From Selenomonadaceae bacterium (GTDB taxonomy: Bacteria; Bacillota; Negativicutes; Selenomonadales; Selenomonadaceae), in assembly GCA_017634675.1 (NCBI GenBank), contig JAGBMX010000137.1, positions 1 through 58,117 of the forward strand: DNA of 58,117 nucleotides, written 5' to 3'. Shown piece by piece: positions 1-8,575 of the stretch. Below the pieces are notes generated by a model. That model made no database searches, was not told the origin of the DNA, and worked only from the letters and a program-made list of their open reading frames with translations. A program made the translations under genes and the position numbers. The number at the start of each line of letters is the position of its first letter. The first letter of the stretch is position 1.

Positions 1-2
1 AG

Positions 3-239
3 GGAGATACCACAATAATTGAAGGTGATACCACAATTGAGGGAGATACCACAATAATTGAAGGTGATACCACAATTGAGGGAGATACCACAATAATTGA
101 AGGTGATACCACGATTGAGGGAGATACCACAATAGTTGAAGGAGATACCACAATAATTGAAGGTGATACCACAATTGAGGGAGATACCACAATAATTGAA
201 GGTGATACCACAATTGAGGGAGATACTACAATAATTGAA
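3..239 (+). repeat. 39-bp in-frame tandem repeat array
   Basis: Near-identical 39-bp units begin at 3, 42, 81, 141 and 180, with 21-bp partial units at 120 and 219. Each full unit encodes 13 residues (GDTTIIEGDTTIE). The copies are almost identical in DNA, and the array decays downstream into diverged 18-bp hexapeptide units (240-470). This points to recent slippage or unequal-crossover expansion. The array may continue upstream of the window. Confidence 0.9.
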
Positions 240-1268
240 GGCGATACCACAATTGGTGGCGATATCACAATTGGTGGTCCCACAATTGGAGGCGATACCA
301 TAATTGGTGGCGGTCCCACAATTGGTGGCGATACCATAATAATTGAGGGAGATACCATAATTGATGGCGATGTCAAAATTGATGGCAGTGCCAAAATTGA
401 TGGTAGTGCCAAAATTGATGGCAAAATCGCAATTGATGACAGTATCACAATAAACGACAATACCACAATCAACAATATCACCGAACAAACTATCAATAAT
501 ACCACAAGCAACATTACTCAACAAACCATCAACAAGACCGTCAACGAAACTGTTGTTAAGAACATTACAAACAACATTACAAGCGGTGGCGGCGGTGGTG
601 GCGGTGGTTCCGGCATACAGTTCGATGCGCCATATATCGATCAAAGTACCCAAACAACTTCAACTACCAATGCTCCCAATATAAATATTGAGAGTCCGGA
701 AGTTTCAAGTAAGGTAACGGGAAGCGCGCCTGTTTATGAGACTCCCGATAGGTCTAGCCTTGGAATCCTTAATGATCCCGAACCTACGCATCCCGCTTCA
801 AATGGTCGCGGTTTGTACATGACAAAATCAAGTGCGGAGGATATCATTCCTCAATCACCTACAAATACACCTCAATCCTTTGGTAGCGATTCAACTCGCA
901 TCAATCCGCTGGATGCCGATCCGCAAGCAGCTCAAAAAGCAAAGCGTCCGTTTGTTGACGATTCGCCGAGTTTCATTGAAAAACTAAGACGCAACGGATT
1001 GGAAACAGCGCTTTTTGCCGGACTCATGGCAAAACGGGCGGCTAATTCTGCAAAGGATAAAGCGGAGGAAAATCAGCGCGAACGTAGAGCAAAAGAGGAA
1101 CGGGAAAGAGAAGAACAAGAGCGACAAAGACGCGAGCAAAGAGAACGGGAGCGTCAGGAACAGGAACGCAAAGAACGTGAACGTCGAGAAAAAGAGAAGA
1201 AAGAGCAAGAGCAGGAAGATGTAGAAGATCATGACGAAAGTTCTTTTGAAGGTAGCAGCGTTGAATAG
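3..1268 (+). CDS. C-terminal part of large hexapeptide-repeat protein (5' truncated)
   Basis: The frame is open from the first bases to the TAG at 1266-1268 with no plausible start (the TTG at 813 has no Shine-Dalgarno site), so this is the 3' part, about 421 residues, of a longer gene. Residues 1 to about 155 are short repeats such as GDTTII-E, IGGDTT and IDGSAK. They fit the hexapeptide rule [LIV]-[GAED]-x-x-[STAV]-x of left-handed beta-helices. A Thr/Asn-rich stretch follows (483-585), then a run of Gly (586-615), a disordered Pro/Ser/Asn segment, and a C-terminal Glu/Arg/Lys/Gln-rich stretch (about 1050-1230) that should form a long charged helix or coiled coil. No membrane anchor is visible. 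A structural or surface fibre is a guess; the family was not recognised. Confidence 0.75.
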   Translation, partial: GDTTIIEGDTTIEGDTTIIEGDTTIEGDTTIIEGDTTIEGDTTIVEGDTTIIEGDTTIEGDTTIIEGDTTIEGDTTIIEGDTTIGGDITIGGPTIGGDTIIGGGPTIGGDTIIIEGDTIIDGDVKIDGSAKIDGSAKIDGKIAIDDSITINDNTTINNITEQTINNTTSNITQQTINKTVNETVVKNITNNITSGGGGGGGGSGIQFDAPYIDQSTQTTSTTNAPNINIESPEVSSKVTGSAPVYETPDRSSLGILNDPEPTHPASNGRGLYMTKSSAEDIIPQSPTNTPQSFGSDSTRINPLDADPQAAQKAKRPFVDDSPSFIEKLRRNGLETALFAGLMAKRAANSAKDKAEENQRERRAKEEREREEQERQRREQRERERQEQERKERERREKEKKEQEQEDVEDHDESSFEGSSVE

Positions 1269-1285
1269 TAAGGAGCGTGTGTCCC

Positions 1286-1906
1286 GTGGAATTTGCAATT
1301 TGGATCTATAGCGCCCTTGATGACGGTCAAGTAAAAAAACTTATGGGGGACAATTTGGATTTATCCGTTCGATTTAACGAAAAATCTCAAATTCCCCTAT
1401 CCCCATTGGGGGATAAAAAAGAAGAATTGGCGCTTTTTGGCAGCGCAATTACTTTCGTAAACCCCGTGATGGAATATAAACGTGCGAAGCGTTCTAATTT
1501 TACATGCGAGCCATTTCTTGCAGGATACGATAATAAAAGCCTGACTTTTTTTCCTAAAGAAGATGAGTACGAAGAAATGGGAATATCGACCCTTTTGGTA
1601 AGAGGCAGGCTTTATTATGCGGATAGCGCGGTAGCCGATACGTCAAAACTCATGAAATGGGCGGCTGAAAAGGCCGATGACAAGGGCAAAGGTTTTCGCA
1701 CCGTGGCTTTTGCTTCTTGGCAAACTAAAAGCGGTAAGGATGGTAAGACTGTAAATTTCAGAAAGATTGTCCTGCCTAAAGCTTTTGTAAAAAGCTATAA
1801 AGAAAATTACAACGATAAAGACGGTATGGGCACCTTTGAAGCGGTGTTTCAACAGTCTATGTCGGAGATTACACCTTGGAAGGACAACATCTTTCAAGCA
1901 AAATGA
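1286..1906 (+). CDS. Unknown 206-residue protein
   Basis: The family was not recognised. The frame also opens at GTG 1277, but AAGGAG at 1270-1275 is only one base from that codon and ten bases from GTG 1286, so 1286 is the better start (MEFAIW...). The protein is soluble, mixed alpha/beta, without signal peptide or membrane segment. Its C-terminal half is rich in Lys and aromatic residues. It begins 17 bp after the repeat protein and ends at a strong terminator, so the two genes form one transcription unit and may work together. A phage-tail or secretion-tube relationship was considered, but no motif supports it. Confidence 0.7.
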   Translation: MEFAIWIYSALDDGQVKKLMGDNLDLSVRFNEKSQIPLSPLGDKKEELALFGSAITFVNPVMEYKRAKRSNFTCEPFLAGYDNKSLTFFPKEDEYEEMGISTLLVRGRLYYADSAVADTSKLMKWAAEKADDKGKGFRTVAFASWQTKSGKDGKTVNFRKIVLPKAFVKSYKENYNDKDGMGTFEAVFQQSMSEITPWKDNIFQAK

Positions 1907-1951
1907 AAAAAGCCTATTGAAGCAAATGTTCGCTTCAATAGGCTTTTTTTA
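1905..1951. terminator. Bidirectional rho-independent terminator
   Basis: A perfect 13-bp stem (1911-1923 with 1932-1944) is preceded by an A run and followed by a T run, so it can end transcription both from the upstream + strand gene and from putP on the - strand. The putP stop codon is at 1952-1954. Confidence 0.9.
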
Positions 1952-3430
1952 TTATATGTTGCTTTTTGCAACAGAATCAAACACATCCGTTATGGATTTT
2001 TCGGGTTCTTTATCTATAAGGCTGACAACATAAATTGTGATAAGAGAGAAAATAAATCCGGGTACGATTTCATAAAGACCGAAAAAGGCGAATTGTTTCC
2101 ATATAAGTACGGTTACGCCGCCTACGATGATACCGAGAGCAATTCCCATTTTCGTGGTGCGACGCCAGAACAAACTCATTAAAATCGCAGGTCCAAACGC
2201 TGCGCCGAATCCTGCCCATGCGTAAGCAACCATGTCTAAAATAAAGTTATCCGGACTAAGACCTAAAAATACAGATATGGATGCAATTATAAGAACAGAA
2301 GCGCGACTTAACCACACTAATTCTTTTTCCTCGGCATCTTTACGAATAATTGTACGGTAAATGTCCTGTGCAAAAGCCGAAGCTGCGACAAGAAGCTGAG
2401 AAGACGCCGTACTCATTATAGCCGCCAATACTGCTGAAAGGATAACTCCCGCAATAATAGGAGGGAAAATGGAGTTTGCCATCACAAGGAAAACTGTTTC
2501 CGTTTCAGTACCGGTTAAAGGAGTGGATAGGTAAACTCGACCCACCATACCAACAGCGACCGCAGCGGCCAAAGAGAGAATAACCCAAGTCATAGCAATT
2601 CTGGTGGCTTGTTTTATCTCACTTGAAGATGTTATCGCCATAAATCTGACTAAAATATGAGGCTGACCGAAATATCCCAAGCCCCAGGCAAGCAATGAAA
2701 TAAGTTCGATAAGTCCCATGGTAGTGCCGTCAGGTTTAGTCAGAGGCTCAAACATTGAAGCTCCGACTTTTTCAAGCTCTGCGATAGTGTCAGTTACGCC
2801 GCCTACCATAAGCGCGCCGCAGATTGGAACTATCAAGATGGCGAAGAACATCATCACGCCTTGAATGAAGTCCGTGCGAGATACTGCAAGAAATCCGCCC
2901 ACTAAAGTGTAAAACACGACCGAAGCCGCTCCGATAAAAATAGCGTATTCGTAAGGTATGTTAAACACCGATTCAAACAAACGACCCGCCGATACAAAAC
3001 CGCTGGAAGCGTAAAGGATAAAGAAGATTAAAATAAAAATAGCCGGTACAATGCGCAAAAGCCCCGTGGTATCTTCATAACGATTTTGTAAAAATTCGGG
3101 AAGCGTCAGCGAATTCTTCGCAAGTTCTGTGTATTTTCTAAGTCTGGCCGCAATGAATTGCCAATTTGCCCATGTGCCGATTGCAAGACCTACTGCAATC
3201 CAACCGGCGTTAAGTCCTGCGATATAAGCAAATCCGGGAAGTCCCATGAGCATCCAGCCGCTCATATCGGATGCTTCTGCGGAAAGGGATGTCACCCATG
3301 CGCCAAGTTTGCGATTTCCAAGAAAGTAATCGCTCATGTTTTTGGTGCGACGGTAGTAGTAAATACCAATCGCCATCATACATCCGATATACAAGACGAA
3401 TGTATTTATAATGATAAGATTATGCGTCAA
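1952..3430 (-). CDS. putP: Sodium/proline symporter PutP
   Basis: Secondary transporter of the solute:sodium symporter family that imports proline with Na+. The sequence has the family's multiple membrane helices from the N-terminus (YIGCMMAIGIYYYRRTKNM), then SDYFLGNRKLGAW and the conserved SAEASDMSGW segment, and a charged end. The frame also opens at TTG 3448, but GGAGGA lies inside that extension with 6-nt spacing to TTG 3430, so a 492-residue product (MTHNLI...) is preferred. This matches the usual PutP length. It is transcribed divergently from smc and ends at the shared terminator. Proline uptake for osmoprotection or as carbon source is the known family role. Confidence 0.95.
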   Translation of the reverse strand: MTHNLIIINTFVLYIGCMMAIGIYYYRRTKNMSDYFLGNRKLGAWVTSLSAEASDMSGWMLMGLPGFAYIAGLNAGWIAVGLAIGTWANWQFIAARLRKYTELAKNSLTLPEFLQNRYEDTTGLLRIVPAIFILIFFILYASSGFVSAGRLFESVFNIPYEYAIFIGAASVVFYTLVGGFLAVSRTDFIQGVMMFFAILIVPICGALMVGGVTDTIAELEKVGASMFEPLTKPDGTTMGLIELISLLAWGLGYFGQPHILVRFMAITSSSEIKQATRIAMTWVILSLAAAVAVGMVGRVYLSTPLTGTETETVFLVMANSIFPPIIAGVILSAVLAAIMSTASSQLLVAASAFAQDIYRTIIRKDAEEKELVWLSRASVLIIASISVFLGLSPDNFILDMVAYAWAGFGAAFGPAILMSLFWRRTTKMGIALGIIVGGVTVLIWKQFAFFGLYEIVPGFIFSLITIYVVSLIDKEPEKSITDVFDSVAKSNI

Positions 3431-3474
3431 ATCAAGTCCTCCAATCAATGGGTAATATGAGAAAAAACAGGGTT

Positions 3475-3503
3475 ATTATAAATAAAGATTTTATAAAAAG
3501 CAA
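3475..3503 (-). promoter_or_regulatory. Sigma-70-type promoter for putP
   Basis: On the - strand, TTGCTT (3503-3498) and a perfect TATAAT (3480-3475) are separated by 17 bp, about 45 bp upstream of the putP start. Confidence 0.55.
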
Positions 3504-3569
3504 GAAATATTTTTTGATCGCAAATATACACTACATTTTCGTTTCCTTAAAAAATTGTTTCTCGCTTCT

Positions 3570-3597
3570 TTCCATAACAAATTTTTTTTGTTATAAT
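3570..3597 (+). promoter_or_regulatory. Probable promoter for smc operon
   Basis: A TATAAT at 3592-3597 lies 30 bp before the preferred smc start. The -35 candidate TTTCCA at 3570-3575 (16-bp spacing) is weak, so the -10 box carries the call. Confidence 0.45.
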
Positions 3598-3627
3598 CTT
3601 TGATGTGAAAAAAAGGGGGTGAAGGAT

Positions 3628-6600
3628 TTGAGGTTAAAAAAAATGGAAGCGTATGGTTTTAAATCCTTCGCCGATAAAATTACCATAGAATTTGACGACG
3701 GCATCACGGCGGTTGTCGGGCCTAACGGCAGCGGTAAGAGCAATATTACGGACGCTATTCGTTGGGCGCTCGGCGAACAGAGCATAAGAAACCTTCGCGG
3801 AATAAAGGCTGAAGACATAATTTTTTCCGGCACGGCGCAAAGACGGGCGCTTGGTCTTGCCGAAGTTTCCCTTTACTTTGAACACGACGGCGAACTTCCA
3901 GTGGATTTTCACGAGGTTATCGTGACAAGAAGGCTTTTTCGTTCGGGTGAGAGCGAATTTTATATAAACCGCTCACGTTGTCGATTGAAAGATATTTATA
4001 ATCTTTTTGCCGATACCGGCATAGGTCACGACGGCATGAGCATTATAGGTCAAAATCGAATAGACGATATTTTAAACAGCAAGCCCGAGGAACGCCGCGG
4101 ATTCTTTGAGGAAACCGCCGGCATAACGAAATACAGAAACCGTAAGCTTGAATGTTTAAAAAAGCTTGAAAATACGCAAAACGAACTCACAAGGGTAAAA
4201 GATTTGGCGAATGAATTGGAGCGTGAACTCGCTCCGCTTTCCGAGGCCGCAAAGAAAAAAAACGAATATGAGGAATTATACGCCAAACTTCGAGCCTACC
4301 AGCTTACCGATTTCTACCAAAAATACTCCCAGGCAAAAAAAGACAAAGAGGAAATAGACGGAGAAAAACTGGAGATAGCGGCTCTTTCGGCTAAGGAAGC
4401 GAAAGATATAGCGGAAGAAGAAGCGTCAAGGGAGAAACTTTTAAAGGAAGCTGTGGATTTAGAGGCAAAAATGGAATCCCTTGCCAAGGCGAATGCGAAA
4501 AAACGCGCCGAATTTGAACAGACGGAAAAGGAAATAGCGACTTTAAAAGAGCGCGCGTCCGGAGGCAAGTCGAAAGAAGAGGATATATTAAAAGAACGGG
4601 AAAACATTCTAGAGGATATAGAAAACGTCAAAGGCGAACTATTGGGGGTTAAAGACGAAATTGCGGCTAAAGAAGCCGATATATCCGTCGCAAAGAAAGC
4701 GGTTTTTGACGTCGAGAAAAATTATTCGGAAAAACAGGAAAAGTTGCAAGAAAAAAAGTCCCAAAGGGATGAACTTGCGTCTTTTCGCGCGGAATTGGAA
4801 CAGCTTCGTCAAAAACTTAACGAAGTTTCACTAGACATAAATTCATTGAAGGACAGAAAACTACTCTTGGAACGCTTGTCGGAGGAATACGAAGGTTTTC
4901 CCCGAGCCGTACGCGCCATTATGCAATCGAAGGATGATTGGAGACGTGGCGTAGTGGGGGCTGTTTCGGACTTAATCGAAACTCATGAAAAATACGCAAC
5001 CGCTATAGAAATAGCTTTAGGCAGGGCTGCGCAGAACATTGTTACCGTCGATGAAAATACGGCGAAGGCGGGAATAAGTTTATTAAAAAGGGATAAATTG
5101 GGACGCGCAACATTTTTACCCCTTACGACACTTACCGTAAGCCTCAATAAAAGCGCCGAAGTATTAAACAGACCAGGGGTGTTGGGGTTTGCCGACGATT
5201 TGATAGAAATTGACGAGAGATATAAAAAAGTAGCCGCGTTTTTGCTTGGACGCACCCTTATTGTAGACAACATGGACAACGCTTTGGCTCTTTCAAAAGC
5301 CGAAAATTTCAAAAGGCGCATTGTAACTTTAGACGGCGAGCTCATTGCGCCGGGCGGGTCCATTACCGGCGGTTCGATACAGGGCAAATCCGGCGGCGTG
5401 TTTCACAGAAAGGGTGAAATTCTTCGATTAAAAGAGGATATTTCAAAAAAATTACGGGCAAAGGATGAATTAACCTCAAACGTAACAGAAAAAGAAGCCG
5501 ATTTAAAAAATAAAGAAGAAATTATCGCAAAATCCGAAGATGAGTTATCAGTCGCTTTAACGGAACTTTTGGCTGATATGGGCGACAAAAGGACTAAATT
5601 ACAACTTTTGGAGCAGGAAAAAAAGCATGAGAGCGAGAATTATTCCCGTATAGAAGGTGAACTTGAGAGCAAGCGAAAACAGCTTGAAAAAAATTATGAA
5701 GATGAAAAAAATTTAAAAAGCGGGTTGTCTGAAAACGTCGCAAAGCTCAATGAATTGCAAGTCGAAAGGGATGCGAAAAAAGCGGCTTACGAGGAAGGCG
5801 AACGGGAGAGGGACGCTTGTTATGCGATGCGAATGGAAAAACTTTCCCTGATAAACGATGCGGAGAAAAAAATTCGAGAAAAAGGGAAGGAAAAGAACGA
5901 ACTTGACGAGAAAATACACCAGAAGGAACTCGCTATTTCAAGACTGTCACTTTCCATGGAAACGGCAAAAAACGACCTTGAAGAAAGTTTTCAAATCACC
6001 GTTGAAGCGGCTGCGGAGCGTATTTTAAACGAGGACATTCAAACGGTTCGGAGCAAAATCAGAGAGTTTAAAGACGCTATCGAAAACTTAGGCGACATAA
6101 ATCATGGGGCAATCAGGGAATACGAGGAGTTAAAGGGGCGTTACGAATTTTTGACTTCCCAATACGATGATATCGTAAAAGCAAAAGAAGATTTAACGGT
6201 CGTGATATCCGGCATGGATGAAGAAATGGAGCGGCGTTTTAAAGAGGCTTTCGCGCAGATTGAGATATATTTCGACGAAATCTTTGTGCGTTTGTTTGGC
6301 GGCGGAAAAGCCAACCTGCGACTTATTGACGAGAACGATGTTTTAAACACGGGGGTTGAAATTATAGTCGAGTTGCCAAAAAAGAAGCGGCAAAATCTAA
6401 ACGCTTTGTCCGGCGGCGAACGCGCGCTTACGGTTGTGGCATTGCTATTCGCTTTCTTAAAATATCGCCCGTCGCCTTTTTCAGTATTGGACGAAATTGA
6501 TGCGCCCTTCGATGAGGCAAATCTCGTGCGTTTCGGCGCATTTTTAAAGGAATTTTCAAAGGATACGCAATTTATAATAGTGACTCACCGCAAAGGCACA

Positions 6601-6693
6601 ATGGAAGTGGTTGACACCATGTACGGCGTGACTGTTGAAGAAGCAGGCGTATCCAAAATACTTTCGATTAAAATTAAAGATGCCGTAAAATAA
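3628..6693 (+). CDS. smc: Chromosome segregation ATPase SMC (short-armed)
   Basis: SMC forms the ring-shaped condensin core with ScpA/ScpB and compacts and segregates chromosomes. Walker A (GPNGSGKSN) is near residue 32, the hinge spans about 410-590 (EYEGFPRAVRA to GGSITGGSIQG), the ABC signature ALSGGERA is near 928, and Walker B (VLDEIDAPFD) follows. The start is likely TTG 3628 (MRLKKMEAYGFKSF), since GGGGGTGA at 3615-3622 overlaps the alternative GTG 3619. At about 1021 residues it is some 160 shorter than typical SMC. The deficit is split between both coiled-coil arms (roughly 250 and 230 residues), while heads and hinge look complete. ftsY follows 16 bp later. Confidence 0.97.
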   Translation: MRLKKMEAYGFKSFADKITIEFDDGITAVVGPNGSGKSNITDAIRWALGEQSIRNLRGIKAEDIIFSGTAQRRALGLAEVSLYFEHDGELPVDFHEVIVTRRLFRSGESEFYINRSRCRLKDIYNLFADTGIGHDGMSIIGQNRIDDILNSKPEERRGFFEETAGITKYRNRKLECLKKLENTQNELTRVKDLANELERELAPLSEAAKKKNEYEELYAKLRAYQLTDFYQKYSQAKKDKEEIDGEKLEIAALSAKEAKDIAEEEASREKLLKEAVDLEAKMESLAKANAKKRAEFEQTEKEIATLKERASGGKSKEEDILKERENILEDIENVKGELLGVKDEIAAKEADISVAKKAVFDVEKNYSEKQEKLQEKKSQRDELASFRAELEQLRQKLNEVSLDINSLKDRKLLLERLSEEYEGFPRAVRAIMQSKDDWRRGVVGAVSDLIETHEKYATAIEIALGRAAQNIVTVDENTAKAGISLLKRDKLGRATFLPLTTLTVSLNKSAEVLNRPGVLGFADDLIEIDERYKKVAAFLLGRTLIVDNMDNALALSKAENFKRRIVTLDGELIAPGGSITGGSIQGKSGGVFHRKGEILRLKEDISKKLRAKDELTSNVTEKEADLKNKEEIIAKSEDELSVALTELLADMGDKRTKLQLLEQEKKHESENYSRIEGELESKRKQLEKNYEDEKNLKSGLSENVAKLNELQVERDAKKAAYEEGERERDACYAMRMEKLSLINDAEKKIREKGKEKNELDEKIHQKELAISRLSLSMETAKNDLEESFQITVEAAAERILNEDIQTVRSKIREFKDAIENLGDINHGAIREYEELKGRYEFLTSQYDDIVKAKEDLTVVISGMDEEMERRFKEAFAQIEIYFDEIFVRLFGGGKANLRLIDENDVLNTGVEIIVELPKKKRQNLNALSGGERALTVVALLFAFLKYRPSPFSVLDEIDAPFDEANLVRFGAFLKEFSKDTQFIIVTHRKGTMEVVDTMYGVTVEEAGVSKILSIKIKDAVK

Positions 6694-6709
6694 GCGGCAG
6701 GAGGGTAGT

Positions 6710-7642
6710 ATGGGTTTTTTTGACAGGTTAAAAGAGGGACTTCAAAAGACTAGGGAGAAGTTTACGAATAAGATAGAAAAGCTTGTTATAGGTTATGCGG
6801 ATATAGACGACGAATTTTTGGACGAACTTGAAGAAACCCTTATAATGGCCGATGTGGGGATGAATACCGCAGAAAAGTTGATGAAGGCTGTGCGAAGCGG
6901 GATAAAGGCGAAGCAGATAAATTCCCCCGAAGATTTAAAACCTTTTTTGTCGGAGGAAATCGAAAAGATTTTAGCTAAACACGACACGTCGACCAAATGC
7001 GCCGAAGTCAGCCCAACGGTGCTGTTGGTAATCGGTGTGAACGGGGCGGGTAAGACCACGACGATTGGAAAATTGGCTGCCTATTATAAAGAAGAAGGCA
7101 AAAGCGTTATGTTGGCGGCGGCGGATACGTTCCGGGCGGCGGCTATAGATCAGCTTAAAGTTTGGAGCGAGCGGGCGGGGGCGGCGTTTATAAGACACGA
7201 GGAAGGCTCTGACCCTGCGGCTGTGGTTTTTGACGCAGTAAAAGCGGCCAAGGCGAGGAAGATAGACACGCTTATCATAGATACTGCGGGCAGACTTCAA
7301 ACAAAATCAAATTTGATGGAGGAGTTAAAAAAGATTTATCGAGTTATAAAACGAGAACTTCCGGACGCCCCGCATGAAACTTTTTTGGTGCTGGACGCTA
7401 CAACGGGACAAAATGCGGTAAGCCAAGCAAAACTCTTTGGCGAGGCTGCGCCGATTACGGGACTTGTCTTGACTAAACTTGACGGAACGGGTAAAGGCGG
7501 AGTTGTGATTGGAATATCGGACGAAATGGATATTCCCGTAAAATGGATTGGGGTAGGAGAAAAGACAGAGGATTTAAGACCGTTTTCCCCCAAAGATTTT
7601 GCAAATGCGCTTTTTAACGGAGAGAATCGGAAAACACTATGA
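6710..7642 (+). CDS. ftsY: Signal recognition particle receptor FtsY
   Basis: SRP-type GTPase that docks ribosome-SRP complexes at the membrane. It is 310 residues long with an NG domain: helical N domain (1-100), P-loop GVNGAGKTTT near residue 107, AADTFRAAA, DTAGR near 195, and TKLDGTGKGG near 252. The acidic A domain of enterobacterial FtsY is missing, as is usual in Firmicutes; the amphipathic N-terminus (MGFFDRLKEGLQKTREKF) probably gives membrane contact. AGGAGGGTAG precedes the ATG. It follows smc and overlaps rbgA by 4 bp (ATGA), so translation is likely coupled. Confidence 0.97.
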   Translation: MGFFDRLKEGLQKTREKFTNKIEKLVIGYADIDDEFLDELEETLIMADVGMNTAEKLMKAVRSGIKAKQINSPEDLKPFLSEEIEKILAKHDTSTKCAEVSPTVLLVIGVNGAGKTTTIGKLAAYYKEEGKSVMLAAADTFRAAAIDQLKVWSERAGAAFIRHEEGSDPAAVVFDAVKAAKARKIDTLIIDTAGRLQTKSNLMEELKKIYRVIKRELPDAPHETFLVLDATTGQNAVSQAKLFGEAAPITGLVLTKLDGTGKGGVVIGISDEMDIPVKWIGVGEKTEDLRPFSPKDFANALFNGENRKTL

Positions 7643-8505
7643 ACGAAAAAATTTTAGATTTGCCGGCGTTGCAATGGTATCCGGGTCACATGAAACGGGC
7701 CAAGGATATTATAACGGAGAATTTGTCTTTAGTGGATGTGGTGGTGGAACTGTTAGACGCAAGAGCGCCGATTTCAAGCGCAAATCCCATGTTGGCGGAG
7801 ATTTTAAAGGGTAAGCCAAGGGTCGTCGTGTTAAACAAGGCGGATTTGGCGGATGAAAAGATAACGAGGGAGTTTATAGCCGATTTTAAAGCGCAAAATA
7901 TAAAAGCGGTTGCGATAGATGCTAAAGAGGGTAGGGGAGTAAAGGAAACGGTAAAGGCGATAGAGATTCTTGCAAAGCCTTACACGGAAAAATGGGCTAA
8001 GGCTGGAGCAAAAAAACGCGTCGCAAGGTGTATGATTTTAGGTATACCGAACGTTGGAAAATCCACCCTCATTAATCGCCTGGCGGGTTCTGCTAAGACC
8101 AAGACTGCGGATAAGCCGGGGGTAACTAGGAATAAACAATGGATAAAAATCGGGGCGGACTTGGAACTTTTGGATACGCCGGGAATTTTGTGGCCGAAGT
8201 TTGACGATATGCAGGTGGGGTTAAATCTCGCTTTTATCGGGGCGATTAGCGACGATGTTATGGATATTGAAAAAATAGCGGCGCTTTTGGCGGAAAAAAT
8301 CAGAGATGATAATAAAGAAGCCATGCGGGATAGATTTAAAATCGAAGATAGCGAATTAACGGGAGAAGAAATTGTAGAGGTTATCGGAAAGAAACGAGGT
8401 TGTTTGGTAAAAGGCGGTATAGTCGATACGGAAAAAGCCGCAAGAATACTTATAAACGAATTTCGAAGCGGCAAACTTGGTAGAATTACATTAGAGAATG
8501 TATAA
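7639..8505 (+). CDS. rbgA: Ribosome biogenesis GTPase YlqF/RbgA
   Basis: Circularly permuted GTPase needed for late 50S subunit assembly. In order: the N-terminal WYPGHMKRA motif, then G4 (NKAD, near residue 70), G1 (GIPNVGKST near 136), and G3 (DTPG near 180). This is the G4-G1-G3 order of the YlqF/YawG family. The C-terminal helical domain is the ribosome-binding part in the family. Length 288, normal. It overlaps ftsY by 4 bp. In Bacillus the same gene precedes rnhB; here a reductase and a redox cassette have come between them. Confidence 0.96.
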   Translation: MNEKILDLPALQWYPGHMKRAKDIITENLSLVDVVVELLDARAPISSANPMLAEILKGKPRVVVLNKADLADEKITREFIADFKAQNIKAVAIDAKEGRGVKETVKAIEILAKPYTEKWAKAGAKKRVARCMILGIPNVGKSTLINRLAGSAKTKTADKPGVTRNKQWIKIGADLELLDTPGILWPKFDDMQVGLNLAFIGAISDDVMDIEKIAALLAEKIRDDNKEAMRDRFKIEDSELTGEEIVEVIGKKRGCLVKGGIVDTEKAARILINEFRSGKLGRITLENV

Positions 8506-8514
8506 CAAAACCAA

Positions 8515-8553
8515 TTATTAAAGTTTTTTCTTTCTCTTTTTCTTTGCTACTTT
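8515..8553 (+). repeat. Truncated copy (E) of triple-arm Y/R repeat
   Basis: It holds TTATTAAAG (8515-8523), a pyrimidine arm (8524-8545), the linker GCTA (8546-8549) and the first CTTT of the second arm, then stops. The second pyrimidine arm and the purine arm are absent. It lies just upstream of the Shine-Dalgarno site of the FMN reductase gene. Confidence 0.75.
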
Positions 8554-8575
8554 AAATGGTACTGGAGGTATGTTG

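Noticed and set aside
3..239. CRISPR-like repeat array
   Set aside because: Units are contiguous without unique spacers and stay in one open reading frame.
813..1268. Short gene starting at TTG 813
   Set aside because: The frame is open to the left window edge and there is no ribosome site before 813.
3..1906. Prophage tail region
   Set aside because: No phage structural or packaging genes can be recognised next to the repeat protein.
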